From assembly GCA_035259205.1 (NCBI GenBank), contig DATFWO010000285.1, forward strand, positions 12,771 through 76,770: DNA of 64,000 nucleotides, read 5' to 3'. Shown here piece after piece: positions 8,524-17,085 of this stretch. The notes under the pieces were generated by a model. The model did no database searches. It was not told the DNA's origin and worked only from the letters and a program-made list of their open reading frames with translations. Positions within the stretch are counted from its first letter, which is position 1; every line of letters starts with the position of its first letter. The translations under genes and the position numbers were made by a program. The DNA is from SG8-41 sp035259205. Lineage in GTDB: Bacteria; Pseudomonadota; Gammaproteobacteria; Burkholderiales; SG8-41.

Positions 8524-9288
8524 TTAGAGGCCGACGCGGCGTATCGTATTGCCCAGTATTTCGTAGAGCGCGTAATAGCTGCTCAGCAGGGAACGCGCAT
8601 CCGGAACCAGATCGCCCGATCCGCTGAAGCCATGCGACACCATCATGGTCGGCGCGGGTATGACTTCGAAGCCGGCTGCTTCGAACTCCGCCCTGGCACG
8701 CGACATGTCCACCTCGTGCGCGACGAGCGCGACGCGTCTGATCCCCTGCGGCAGCAGAATTTCCGCCGAAAGCCGGGCGTTCTCGCGGGTATTGCGTGAA
8801 CGCTGTTCGGTCCACGCTGCGGTAACGCCGAACTCCTCGAGCAGCACCTGCTGCATGACCTGGGCTTCGGTGATGCTGTCGTTCTTGATGCCGCCCGACA
8901 CCAGTACCGGCACGCCGGTCTTGCGGGCGACCCGCGCGCCGTAGCGTACGCGATCCAGCGTCAGTCGCCCGACTGTAGGACCGCCGTATTCCGGCGCGTA
9001 TCCTCGAATGCCACCGCCCAGTATGACCACAGCCTGGGCGTCGCGCGCCTTGGCGATGTCCAGCGCCGGGCCTTGGTCGAAGTGGCGGAGCAACGCCTGG
9101 GATACCGCCGGCGTCGCGAGCGCCAGGAGCAAAGCAAGTCCGAACCAGGCGAGCGCGCGACCGAGCCGCGGCCGCCGGTTCAGCAACAACAAGCCGGCGA
9201 ACGCAAGGATGAAAGGGCCGTTCGGCGGCAGCACGACCGTGGCGAGCAGGTGTCTCAGGGGGAACAGTTCCATCGAGGGAAGCTCCAT
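8524..9288 (-). CDS. YdcF/ElyC-like (DUF218) membrane-anchored protein
   Basis: A 254-aa protein with two hydrophobic N-terminal segments (about residues 14-35 and 46-66) followed by a DUF218 domain. DUF218 features are AVVILGGGIRGYAPEYGG, RYGARVARKTGVPVLVSGG, the SRNTRENARLSAEIL block and RVALVAHEVDMSRARAEFEAAG. Relatives such as ElyC/SanA act on envelope polysaccharide or lipid-linked intermediates; the biochemical activity is poorly defined. A start at the internal Met (9273) is also possible. It is the last gene of a minus-strand run behind an unknown lipoprotein. Confidence 0.87.
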   Translation of the reverse strand: MELPSMELFPLRHLLATVVLPPNGPFILAFAGLLLLNRRPRLGRALAWFGLALLLALATPAVSQALLRHFDQGPALDIAKARDAQAVVILGGGIRGYAPEYGGPTVGRLTLDRVRYGARVARKTGVPVLVSGGIKNDSITEAQVMQQVLLEEFGVTAAWTEQRSRNTRENARLSAEILLPQGIRRVALVAHEVDMSRARAEFEAAGFEVIPAPTMMVSHGFSGSGDLVPDARSLLSSYYALYEILGNTIRRVGL

Positions 9289-9389
9289 GGTTGCACTTCG
9301 ATTACCCTCCCGTCATTGCGTTGGTCGGAAAATCATCCACGATATCCACAAGCCCGGGGCGCTCTTCGCTTGGTCCACGCATGATGCGA

Positions 9390-10667
9390 CTATCGACTCA
9401 GCGGCAGCGTGAGCAGCGGCCGATCGCCGGGCTTGGCCAGCAGGTCGAGCCGCGTGAGCTCCATCAGGAGTGAGAACGTTGCCTTCGTCTCGTGGTCTGC
9501 GGCATCGACGTAGAACCAGTATCCCTGGTAGAAGACCGCTACGTGCGCGCCCGCGGGCGGCGCATCGCCCTTCATCGAGCGTGCACGGAACACCCCGCTC
9601 ATTACCTGCTGCCAGTCAAACGGCCTGCCGTCTTCGGCGAGCGTCGTGCGGGCGATGCCGCTTGTGCTGTGCTCGGCCGGAATGTCGATCCCGTGCGACA
9701 CGAAGTACATCGCCTGCAAAAGCGAGCGGGTTTCGAGGTCGATCACCGTGTATCCTTCCGGCGACTCGCGCTGGGCGAACGGAGGCAGTGCGTCCACCGT
9801 GACGTCGTACTTCGCCAGTCCCGGCTTGAGGCGGAATGCGCGCACGAACTCCCGCGCCGTAGCGCCGTCCAGCGCGGCCGGATCGAGATAGAGCAACGGC
9901 TGCCGTATTTTTTTCCCGAGCGTCCAGGTCTTGCCGTCCGGGTCCGGCCGCAGCTCGTATCCGTTCTTCGCCGCCTCGATCACGGCCGCCGCATTCACCT
10001 GGGCCGCCGGAATCGGGCCGCCTGCAGATTCAAACCGCTCCTCGGTGGAGAACACCGCCTGGCCGAGGGTCTGAAGCTCCTGCAAGGCAAGCACGCCCGC
10101 CACGAAATTGGAAAAGGGCGGAGCTTTCTTCGGGGTCGGCCCGCTCGCCAACTCGGCGTTGGGCACCCAGTTGAGATTCTCGAGATAGAGCCGGAAGACG
10201 GTGCCGATGGGCCAGGTGGTCTTGGCGAGGTAGAGGACGCCGTCCAGGGTCAACGGCGTGAACAACCTGCGCGTGAACTCCGCATCGTCGATGGGCACGA
10301 GGCTGATGGTCGGGCGGTCGGCGTAGGAGACGCTGGCCCCGGGAACGATCGCGGTGTAGCTGCGGTTGGGCTCCGCGCCGGAAGACACGAAGAATGGAGT
10401 GAGCTGCAGCTGCCGCACCAGCTCGAACTGGGCCGCGATATTGGCGACCGAGAGGCTGCTCGGGGTGTCCGTGTAGCGCAGGCGGACGATGTTGAGGAGA
10501 AGCTGTTGTTCCGTGGTCGTTTTCACGACCTCGTTGTAATGCAGCCGCGTCTCCTGCAGCTTGAGCGGACCGCTGCCGCAACCCGCGAGCAGTGTGGCGA
10601 CAAGGAGCGCGCCGGCAACCGGCGAGCGGGAAAAGGCGCGCGCGGTGTCGGTCGCGCAGCTCGGCAT
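9390..10667 (-). CDS. Unknown lipoprotein
   Basis: A 425-aa protein with a type II signal peptide: hydrophobic stretch GALLVATLLAGCGSG with lipobox LAGC, so it should be lipidated at Cys and exported. The mature start contains KTTTEQQLLLNIVRLRY, followed by SVANIAAQFEL. The C-terminal third has YWFYVDAADHETKATFSLL, suggesting a beta-rich end. I recognise no catalytic motif and assign no function. It ends 101 bp before the YdcF-like gene and begins 13 bp after the amidohydrolase stop, so the three are probably one transcription unit. An envelope role is inference from the lipobox alone. Confidence 0.75.
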   Translation of the reverse strand: MPSCATDTARAFSRSPVAGALLVATLLAGCGSGPLKLQETRLHYNEVVKTTTEQQLLLNIVRLRYTDTPSSLSVANIAAQFELVRQLQLTPFFVSSGAEPNRSYTAIVPGASVSYADRPTISLVPIDDAEFTRRLFTPLTLDGVLYLAKTTWPIGTVFRLYLENLNWVPNAELASGPTPKKAPPFSNFVAGVLALQELQTLGQAVFSTEERFESAGGPIPAAQVNAAAVIEAAKNGYELRPDPDGKTWTLGKKIRQPLLYLDPAALDGATAREFVRAFRLKPGLAKYDVTVDALPPFAQRESPEGYTVIDLETRSLLQAMYFVSHGIDIPAEHSTSGIARTTLAEDGRPFDWQQVMSGVFRARSMKGDAPPAGAHVAVFYQGYWFYVDAADHETKATFSLLMELTRLDLLAKPGDRPLLTLPLSR

Positions 10668-10680
10668 TGCCGGCCCGGGA

Positions 10681-11811
10681 TCAGCCGCCGTTGAACTTGA
10701 AGCCGTACAGCCTGGCGGCGTTGGTGCAGGTCATCTTGTAGCGGTCCGACTCGGATACGCCGGCGAAGTCGTGCTCTATGCTTTCGCGCGAGCGCGGCCA
10801 GGTCGAGTCGGTGTGCGGGTAGTCCGATGACCACATCAGGTTGTCCACACCGGTGAACTCGCGCGTGAACACTCCCACGCGATCCATGATGAACGAGGCC
10901 GAGAAGTTGCGGTGGAAATATTCGCTCGGCTTCAGTTCCAGGTGTATGCCGTTCTGGCGCGAGTAGCGCGCGTCGCCGCGGTCGAGGCGGGCGAGCAACC
11001 AGGGCAGCCACCCGGTGTCGGCCTCGGCGATTACGAGCTTCAGGCGCGGATGGCGGTCGAGCAGGGGGCTGGTGATGATCTCGCCCATCGTCAGCATCAC
11101 CTCCATGGGGTTCTCGGGATACCGCGCGGCGCCCCTCTTTTCCCGGGTGAAGCGGAAGTTCGAATTGCGGCTGCTGGTGAGGGTGTGGATGCTGATCGGC
11201 AGGCCGATGTCCTCGGCAGCCGCCCATAGTGGCTCGTAGAGCGGCTCGCTGTACTCGGCGCCCTCGGGCGGCACCGCGGCGACCATGGCGCCTCGCATGC
11301 CCCGTTTCGCCCAGTGCTGGAGATTCTTCGCAGCGCGATCGACGTCGTGCACCGAAATGAGCGCGAGACCCACCAGGCGCTCCGGCGCATGGCTGCACAT
11401 TTCCACGAGCCAGTCGTTGTAGGCGTTGAACGACGCTTCCTGCAGCTCGCCGTTCGGCATCGCGTAGAGATTCATCGCGTAGGTGGGGTATAGAACCTCG
11501 GCCGAGACGCCATCGATCTCCTGGTCCTTCAATCGCGCCACGGGATCGTATCCGCCGGGGCGCAAGTCCTTATGGTGAATATCCTTGAACTTGACGAGGT
11601 CCTCCTTGGGTACGCCGGTTGCCGCGATGCTCTCGATCGATCGCGGATTGATGCCCTCGGCAACGAACCAGGTGCCCGGCTTGCCCTGGTAGTCGGCCAC
11701 AAAGCGCGGCCCGTTTGCGCGGAATTTCCGGTCGAGCCGCGCCTCCCACAGATCCACCGGCTCGAAAACGTGTGAATCCGCAGAAATGACTGTGTTTCCA
11801 TTCGTCGCCAT
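10681..11811 (-). CDS. Amidohydrolase family protein (PF04909, ACMSD-like)
   Basis: A 376-aa cytoplasmic metal-dependent hydrolase or decarboxylase of the amidohydrolase-2 family. Metal-site features: ISADSHVFEP near the N-terminus (DxH in place of HxH), SIHTLTSSRN in the middle, KLVIAEADTGWLPWLL and MWSSDYPHTDSTWP with the C-terminal Asp. Members include aminocarboxymuconate semialdehyde decarboxylase and other non-oxidative aromatic decarboxylases. The N-terminal residues follow an ATG at the end of a 400-bp spacer. It lies downstream of a Bug gene on the same strand. The substrate is unknown. Confidence 0.88.
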   Translation of the reverse strand: MATNGNTVISADSHVFEPVDLWEARLDRKFRANGPRFVADYQGKPGTWFVAEGINPRSIESIAATGVPKEDLVKFKDIHHKDLRPGGYDPVARLKDQEIDGVSAEVLYPTYAMNLYAMPNGELQEASFNAYNDWLVEMCSHAPERLVGLALISVHDVDRAAKNLQHWAKRGMRGAMVAAVPPEGAEYSEPLYEPLWAAAEDIGLPISIHTLTSSRNSNFRFTREKRGAARYPENPMEVMLTMGEIITSPLLDRHPRLKLVIAEADTGWLPWLLARLDRGDARYSRQNGIHLELKPSEYFHRNFSASFIMDRVGVFTREFTGVDNLMWSSDYPHTDSTWPRSRESIEHDFAGVSESDRYKMTCTNAARLYGFKFNGG

Positions 11812-12214
11812 GGCTCCTCCGCCGGTTCAGGAATCGGTGTGCAGCATCGCTCTGCCGGTGCAGAGCGCGCAACGTGCCGGCCATTGTAGCGCCGGCGGCG
11901 AAGCCCGAGCGGCCCAGTCCAGCATAGGGAACGCTCCGGCCACCTGCCGGCCGGACACGGTTGCCATGCGGCTCGCATGATAGGCAGCGGTTGTCCAATA
12001 AGCTGTTGAAACCATTCAGCAACGACCCAGCTTGCGTAGTGCGTTACGGCCGTCGGCGGCGAGGGGGCGTCGCTATCCGTTTCTGGAGTTTGGCGGGGAG
12101 CAGGACAGCAATTGCGCAGAACTGCTGGCTGATGCGCGCTGAACGGTGGACCGTGAGCAGTGAACAGTAAACAGTAAACACTAAACAGTGAGCAGTTCTG
12201 CGACTCGTCGCCCC
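11812..12214. other. 403-bp spacer with no recognised gene
   Basis: Lies between two minus-strand genes. The part next to the amidohydrolase should carry its leader, but I cannot name a promoter. Frames open on either strand here have no family features. The part nearest the upstream Bug gene holds the word array listed separately (12141-12197). Confidence 0.6.
12141..12197. repeat. Family A word array (GTGAGCAGTGAACAGTAAAC)
   Basis: A run of imperfect 7-nt words, AGTGAAC, AGTAAAC, AGTAAAC, ACTAAAC and AGTGAGC, flanked by GAACGGTGGACCGTGAGC. It lies 18 bp beyond the stop of the minus-strand Bug gene; in that gene's sense it reads GTTTACTGTTTACTGTTCAC. No spacer-and-repeat regularity of a CRISPR is present. 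Confidence 0.75.
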
Positions 12215-13195
12215 CTACTCGAGCCTGATCCCTGCAGCTTTGATCACTTTGCCCATGCGCGCCATCTCCGATTTCATCGTTGCGGTCAGTTCCTCTGGTG
12301 AGCTGGCGACTATCTCCACGCTGGCAAGGAGAAACTTTTCCCTGACGTCGGGCCGGGTGAGCACGCCGACGATTTCCTGATTCAATCGCTTGACGAGCGC
12401 ACCGGGCGTCCGGGCTGGAACGAGCACGGCGTACATGGCAACGCACTCGTAGCCGGGCAGGCCGGCTGCCGCCATGGTCGGAAATCCGGCCGCCAGCCCG
12501 GACGGCTTGGCGCTGGTAACCGCCAGGCCTCGCAGTCTGCCGCTCCGGATATGAGGAAGCGCGGCGTTGGCGTTCGGAAACATCATCTGCACGCGTCCTC
12601 CCATCACGTCGGTGACTGCCAGTCCCACTCCTTTGTATGCGATGTGCACGATATCGATGCCGGACATGGCCTTGAACAGCTCCGCCGAGAGATGCGGTAT
12701 GGCGCCAGACGGCCCGGTGGCGAAGTTGAGCTCTCCCGGTCTGGCCTTGGCGAGGGAGATCAAATCCCGGACGGTAGTCGCGGTTACGGAGGGATGAACG
12801 ACGAGGATCATGGGAGAACTGCCCACCAAGGTGATCGGAGCAAAATCCTTCAGCGGGTCGTAGGACGTCCGGGAGCGCATGAGTGGAATGAGCCAGAGCG
12901 TGTTGCTGTACGTGAAAAGGGTATAGCCATCGGGCGCGGCCTTGGCTGCGATGTCGGCGATGATGATGCCCCCCACGCGGTTATCCACTATCACCTGCTG
13001 GCCCAGGCTGGTGGAGAGCCCCTGCGCGATCAGCCGGGCCGAGAGATCGCTGCCGCCGCCGAGCTCCGCTGTCAGCATGCGCACGGTTTTCGCGGGATAG
13101 GCCTGGTCGGCGGCGCCGCTAGCGCCGCAAACAGCCAGCGCGGCCACCACCACGAGCGCGCGCACCGCACCGCCGATTGGACATGCGTACTTCAC
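12215..13195 (-). CDS. TctC/Bug substrate-binding protein (3 of 10)
   Basis: The open frame extends back to 13318, but homology starts later. GTG at 13195 gives 326 aa, the family length, and a signal peptide with the hydrophobic run ALVVVAALAVCGASGA before ADQAYPAKTVR. Family blocks: LGGGSDLSARLIAQGL, VIVDNRVGG, APDGYTLFTYSN, VHIAYKGV and RMGKVIKAAGIRLE. The binding loop lacks the usual Pro-Gly and the NRPGA block has lost its Pro (NRVGG), so ligand preference may differ from its relatives. It is upstream of an amidohydrolase on the same strand. Confidence 0.87.
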   Translation of the reverse strand: MKYACPIGGAVRALVVVAALAVCGASGAADQAYPAKTVRMLTAELGGGSDLSARLIAQGLSTSLGQQVIVDNRVGGIIIADIAAKAAPDGYTLFTYSNTLWLIPLMRSRTSYDPLKDFAPITLVGSSPMILVVHPSVTATTVRDLISLAKARPGELNFATGPSGAIPHLSAELFKAMSGIDIVHIAYKGVGLAVTDVMGGRVQMMFPNANAALPHIRSGRLRGLAVTSAKPSGLAAGFPTMAAAGLPGYECVAMYAVLVPARTPGALVKRLNQEIVGVLTRPDVREKFLLASVEIVASSPEELTATMKSEMARMGKVIKAAGIRLE

Positions 13196-13627
13196 CGGGT
13201 ATGTGGCAACAGCGTGGCCGGGGCTGAACTCATGTGTGCCTTCCGAGAGACTTGACCTCAAGTGGAATAGTGCCCGCTTCCCCGGAAGAGTGAAAGCAAG
13301 ATGGCCTGCGCGTCGCACTTCGCGAGATTCGGGCGCGGCGGCACCTGCTCTGTCGTGCGATGCAAAGCTGGCTCGCGGACGGCGCGGTGGACAGCGCGGG
13401 AAGCCGAGCGTTCTTCGCCGATGCGCAGGGCCGGCTGACGCCCTCGCTGGCCTGAACCGGCGGCCGTCTGGCGCTCGATACCGATGGCATTTGGTCGTCC
13501 CCCGGCCTTGGGGAACTTCACCGGCGGCCTCCTATCTATTGGTGCATGGGCGGCGTGGCGGTGCGCCTTGGGAACGTGTGCGCCCGCACGAGAAGGGATA
13601 CCACTCACGTCCACGAGAGGAATCGTC
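13196..13627. other. 432-bp spacer, possible gene remnant
   Basis: Divergent spacer between the minus-strand Bug gene and the collagen-like lipoprotein. A stretch open on the + strand from 13294 to the TGA at 13453-13455 encodes a tail that reads like real protein (it includes AMQSWLADGAVDS and AFFADAQGRLTPSLA). It has no start codon and is blocked by a stop at 13291-13293. It may be a decayed gene or chance. Nothing else is recognised. Confidence 0.35.
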
Positions 13628-13933
13628 ATGCGATATTCGATTGTATTGACGGCAGTTCTGATGACGCTGGTTTTGAGCGCATGCGAGCAGAGAAAGGACA
13701 CCGTCGTCCAGCCCGTGCCGGTGCCGAGCCCGCAAAAGGATGCGGCTCCCGCGCCATCCAAGGAGATAGTCCCGGTTCCGGGCCCCAAGGGCCCACCGGG
13801 TCCAGAGGGCGCACCAGGTCGGCAGGGCGCGCCCGGGCCGGAAGGCTCCAAAGGCGAAAAGGGTGAGAAGGGCGAGCCCGGCAAATCGGGTGGAACCACT
13901 ATCGTCGTACCACCGCCGTCCGAAAATAAATAG
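13628..13933 (+). CDS. Small collagen-like lipoprotein
   Basis: A 101-aa protein with a lipoprotein signal peptide (hydrophobic ATG-proximal segment ending LVLSAC, lipidated Cys19). A Pro/Val/Lys linker follows, and then twelve uninterrupted Gly-X-Y triplets (residues 52-87, GPKGPPGPEGAPGRQGAPGP onwards). The X and Y positions are rich in Pro, Glu and Lys, as in stable bacterial collagen-like triple helices. The end is TTIVVPPPSENK. ATG 13628 is chosen because GAGAGG lies 8-13 bp upstream and the signal peptide begins there; the open frame runs further back. It is predicted to be anchored in the outer membrane as a trimeric stalk. No head domain is present. Confidence 0.8.
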   Translation: MRYSIVLTAVLMTLVLSACEQRKDTVVQPVPVPSPQKDAAPAPSKEIVPVPGPKGPPGPEGAPGRQGAPGPEGSKGEKGEKGEPGKSGGTTIVVPPPSENK

Positions 13934-14314
13934 CGGCAACGCACTGCTGCGAGAGCAGTCGATTGCAGCGGCGCGCAGCGGCACTGCGCGTGCCCCGCCC
14001 GGGATGCCTGACCCGCGTCCCGGCCGTACGCCCGAGGCAAGTGTTCGAAACGGCCGGCTCACGGCGGCCTCTTCGCGATCGGCGGCTACCGACATCAAGC
14101 GCGGTCAGCACGAGGAGAGCAGCGCGCTGCTCACGCGCAGCACTATCTCGGGATGGCCGCGCTTATTCGAAGGTGCGCTCGCGCAGGCCCGGTTCGACTG
14201 GGTAACTGGCTTGGTTTGCCGCTGACCAATCGGCATAATTGCGGCTGCGATGCCGCCGGTATAAGCGCCGGTTCGAGCCGGATATCCGCGGCGGCGACCA
14301 AGAGGCGAACCGAT
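13934..14314. other. 381-bp spacer with no recognised gene
   Basis: I see no convincing coding frame, terminator or repeat array between the collagen-like lipoprotein and the 78-aa gene. Short overlapping open frames on both strands are what GC-rich DNA gives by chance. Confidence 0.5.
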
Positions 14315-14551
14315 ATGATGATCAGCGATTCGACCACCCGCGCGCTCAACGCGATCAACGATCTGGCGGATCTGCTGCGTCTCGCTCACGGCGCGGCAGA
14401 ACGCGTCCAACGGGAAGTGCACGGTTCCGTCGCATTCGACCGCGCCAACCAGATGTCGCAAAGCATCCGGGAAATCCGCGTGGCTGCCGAAGACCTCCAC
14501 TTCGAGGTGGAGCGCTTCGTCAAGGAGCAGGCCGCTGCCAGCCTCGAGTAG
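14315..14551 (+). CDS. Small helical protein of unknown function
   Basis: A 78-aa acidic protein starting MMISDSTTRALNAIND (ATG 14315 or 14318, with AGAGGCGAA upstream). The sequence is nearly all predicted amphipathic helix: LADLLRLAHGAAERVQREV and then IREIRVAAEDLHFEVERFVK, with heptad-like hydrophobic spacing suggestive of a coiled coil. It contains one His-rich-free, Cys-free chain with no catalytic motif. It ends 13 bp before an SDR gene and may be co-transcribed with it. It could be a partner or regulatory protein; no function is assigned. Confidence 0.55.
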   Translation: MMISDSTTRALNAINDLADLLRLAHGAAERVQREVHGSVAFDRANQMSQSIREIRVAAEDLHFEVERFVKEQAAASLE

Positions 14552-14564
14552 CCGCGAGCGTGCC

Positions 14565-15329
14565 GTGAGCTCTCAGAAGCGGGCGGGACTGGTCACTGGC
14601 GCGGCCAGCGGCATCGGGCGGGCCGTGGTGCTGGCGCTGGCGCGCTCCGGTTTCGATGTTGGCATCAACTACAGCTCGAGCGAGACCGCAGCGCGCAAGA
14701 CGGCTGCCGAAGCCGAGAAGCTGGGCGCGAAAGCGCTGCTCCTGAAATGCGACGTGAGCGATGAAGCCGGCGTGCGAGGCATGATGGAAAAGGTGGAGGA
14801 GACGTTCGGCCGCCTCGATGTTCTGATCAACAACGCCGGAACGACGGCGAGCTGGAAGCCGAAGGATCTGGAGAGCCTGTCGCTCGATGAGTGGGACCGC
14901 GTGTTCGCGGTAAACGTCCGCGGGCTGTTCCAGGTGACCCGCGCCGCGCTTCCGCTGCTCGGGAAGGGGGAGCACCCCTGCATCGTAAACACCGCGAGCA
15001 TCGTGGGTCTGAGACCCGGACCCCAGCCGATCCCCTACGCGGCCAGCAAGGCGGCAGTGATCAACCTCACGAAGACGCTGGCCTGGAACCTCGGTCCCGG
15101 CATACGAGTGAACGCAGTCGCGCCGGGATGGATGGAAGGCGACTGGATGCAGCGGATGCTGAGGGACAAGTATGACGACTTGATGGGCAAGCGCGCCAAG
15201 GCGACGCCGCTCAAACGCTGCGTCACGGCCGACGATGTGGCGGAAACCATGATGAGCCTGGTGTCCGGCAATCGGTTCGTGACCGGCGAGGTGGTGGTCA
15301 TCGACGGCGGTTTCAGCAGCTCTACGTGA
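14565..15329 (+). CDS. SDR family oxidoreductase (FabG-like)
   Basis: A 254-aa classical short-chain dehydrogenase with a GTG start. Motifs are TGAASGIGRAV (about residues 11-21), NNAG (about 90-93), NTASIVGLRPG with the catalytic Ser, YAASK (YxxxK) and the C-terminal VTGEVVVIDGGFS. The loop after the first strand (NYSSSETAARK) has no acidic residue at its end, which favours NADPH over NADH by family rules. It is followed by an EntE-like ligase and an amidohydrolase on the same strand. The native substrate is not predictable. Confidence 0.9.
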   Translation: MSSQKRAGLVTGAASGIGRAVVLALARSGFDVGINYSSSETAARKTAAEAEKLGAKALLLKCDVSDEAGVRGMMEKVEETFGRLDVLINNAGTTASWKPKDLESLSLDEWDRVFAVNVRGLFQVTRAALPLLGKGEHPCIVNTASIVGLRPGPQPIPYAASKAAVINLTKTLAWNLGPGIRVNAVAPGWMEGDWMQRMLRDKYDDLMGKRAKATPLKRCVTADDVAETMMSLVSGNRFVTGEVVVIDGGFSSST

Positions 15330-15344
15330 ATGAAACCCGGGAGT

Positions 15345-15434
15345 GCGTCAGAGCGGGAGAACGGGAGAGCGAGAAGCTCGTTTGTGCTCTCCATCTTCCG
15401 ATTTCCCGATCTCCCGACCTCGCGATCTTCCGGC
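15345..15434. repeat. Intergenic word array of family F (CGGGAGA / TCTCCCG)
   Basis: Left half reads GCGGGAGAACGGGAGAGCGAG; right half reads CGATTTCCCGATCTCCCGAC. The two halves are partly reverse-complementary, giving a possible hairpin immediately upstream of the EntE-like ATG at 15436. A related array is at 17999-18040. Confidence 0.65.
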
Positions 15435-15435
15435 C

Positions 15436-17085
15436 ATGCTTGAAGGCGTCGTCCCGTTTCCGCCTGAGTTCGCTCGCCGCTATCGCGAACGCGGCTATTG
15501 GGCGGGCCGTTCGCTCGCCCAGGAATTCGCAGTCGCCCTCGGAAGATTCGCCGACCGGGTGGCATTGATCGACCGCGACCGGGAATACACCTACCGCGAC
15601 GTCGATCGGATGAGCGATCGGCTGGCGCTCAACCTGCTGGAGCTGGGGCTGCGGCCGCTGGACCGGGTAGTCGTGCAGCTGCCCAATGTCGCGGAATTCG
15701 TGACGCTCTACGTGGCGCTGCAGAAGGCCGGCGCGATACCGGTCGCAGCGCTGGCGACGCACCGCTACAACGAGGTGAGCCAGTTCGTGCGCATCGCGTC
15801 GGCCGTTGCGTGCGCCTATCCCGAGGCGCAGGGGGATTTCCGGTTCGGGAGCATGATCCAGCGCATACAGGCGGAATCCGCCTCCTTGAGGTGGCGGTTC
15901 GTCCTCGGCAATGCCGGCGCGGGGGAGCGTTCGCTGGCGGAGTTGATCGAGCGCGAGCCTGCGCTGCCGCGCTCGATGCTCGAGAAGATCGTCATCGATC
16001 CGTCCGATCCCGCCGTGTTCCAGTTGTCGGGAGGAACGACGGGCATCCCCAAGCTCATACCGCGCACGCACAACGACTATGCCTACAACTCCAGGACCGC
16101 TGCGCCGGTCTGCGGCGTGACGGGGGATTCGATATTGCTGCTCGTGCTCCCCATCGCTCACAACCTCCCGCTCGCTTGTCCTGGCATCCAGGGCTATTTC
16201 TTCAGCGGTGGGAAGATCGTGCTCAGCACGCACGCGCGCCCGGAGGAGATGCTCGGCCTGATCGAGAAGCACCGGGTCACGCACATCAAGCTGGTGCCGG
16301 CGCTGCTCATCCGGCTGATCGACAGTCCGGGCATCCGCAAGTTTGATCTGTCCAGCCTGAAGGTCATCCAATGCGGCGGGCAGCGCCTGCAGCCGGAAGT
16401 GCGCATGCGCGCGAAGCAGCTCATCCCGGGGGCCACGGTCCAGGAAAATTTCGGCATGGCCGAGGGCATGCTGTTTTTCGTCCGCCTGGACGATCCCGAG
16501 GACGTGCGGCTGGAGACCTGCGGGCGACCGATCTCGCCCGACGACGAAGCAAGGCTCGTCGACGAGGAGGGCAGAGACGTAGCGGAGGGCGATGTAGGCG
16601 AGCTCGCGTGCCGGGGTCCGTACACGCTGCGCGGCTACTTCAACGCGCCCGAGCACAACGCCCGCGGGTTCACGCCGGATGGCTACTACCTCACCGGCGA
16701 CCTGATGCGCCGGCACCCTTCGGGCAACTACGTCGTGGAAGGGCGCAAGAAAGACCTGATCAACCGCGGTGGCGAGAAAATCAGCGCGGAAGAGATCGAG
16801 AACCTGATCCTCTCGCATCCGGGCGTGCAGAACGTCGCCTGCGTGGCGCTGCCCGATGCGGTGCTGGGAGAGCGGATGTGCGCGTGCGTCATCCCGCGCA
16901 TGGGCCATGCGCTGGAAATGAAGGAGCTTACCGAATTCCTCATGACCAAGGAGATCGCCAAGTTCAAGCTTCCCGAGCGGCTCGAGATCATGGATGATTT
17001 TCCGCTGTCGACTTTCGGCAAGGTCTCCAAGAAGGCTCTGGTGGCGATGGTAAGCGAACGGTCAACGGTGAACAGTAAACAGTGA
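15436..17085 (+). CDS. Aryl-acid adenylating enzyme, EntE/DhbE-like (AMP-binding)
   Basis: A 549-aa ANL-superfamily ligase that activates a carboxylate as acyl-AMP. The P-loop QLSGGTTGIPKLIPRTHNDY (near residue 195) matches the 2,3-dihydroxybenzoate-AMP ligase subfamily closely. Other motifs are ENFGMAEG (A5), YLTGDL (A7) and the hinge with GRKKDLINRGGEKIS (A8). The catalytic Lys region FGKVSKKAL is at the end. ATG 15436 is chosen over the open frame at 15343 because family homology starts here. No siderophore synthesis genes are nearby, so activation of an aryl or related acid for breakdown is possible. The last residues STVNSKQ are encoded by the repeat array that follows. Confidence 0.9.
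   Translation: MLEGVVPFPPEFARRYRERGYWAGRSLAQEFAVALGRFADRVALIDRDREYTYRDVDRMSDRLALNLLELGLRPLDRVVVQLPNVAEFVTLYVALQKAGAIPVAALATHRYNEVSQFVRIASAVACAYPEAQGDFRFGSMIQRIQAESASLRWRFVLGNAGAGERSLAELIEREPALPRSMLEKIVIDPSDPAVFQLSGGTTGIPKLIPRTHNDYAYNSRTAAPVCGVTGDSILLLVLPIAHNLPLACPGIQGYFFSGGKIVLSTHARPEEMLGLIEKHRVTHIKLVPALLIRLIDSPGIRKFDLSSLKVIQCGGQRLQPEVRMRAKQLIPGATVQENFGMAEGMLFFVRLDDPEDVRLETCGRPISPDDEARLVDEEGRDVAEGDVGELACRGPYTLRGYFNAPEHNARGFTPDGYYLTGDLMRRHPSGNYVVEGRKKDLINRGGEKISAEEIENLILSHPGVQNVACVALPDAVLGERMCACVIPRMGHALEMKELTEFLMTKEIAKFKLPERLEIMDDFPLSTFGKVSKKALVAMVSERSTVNSKQ

Noticed and set aside
15322..16908. 528-aa minus-strand frame opposite the EntE-like gene
   Set aside because: The + strand has a full set of adenylation motifs; the antisense product shows shadow composition.
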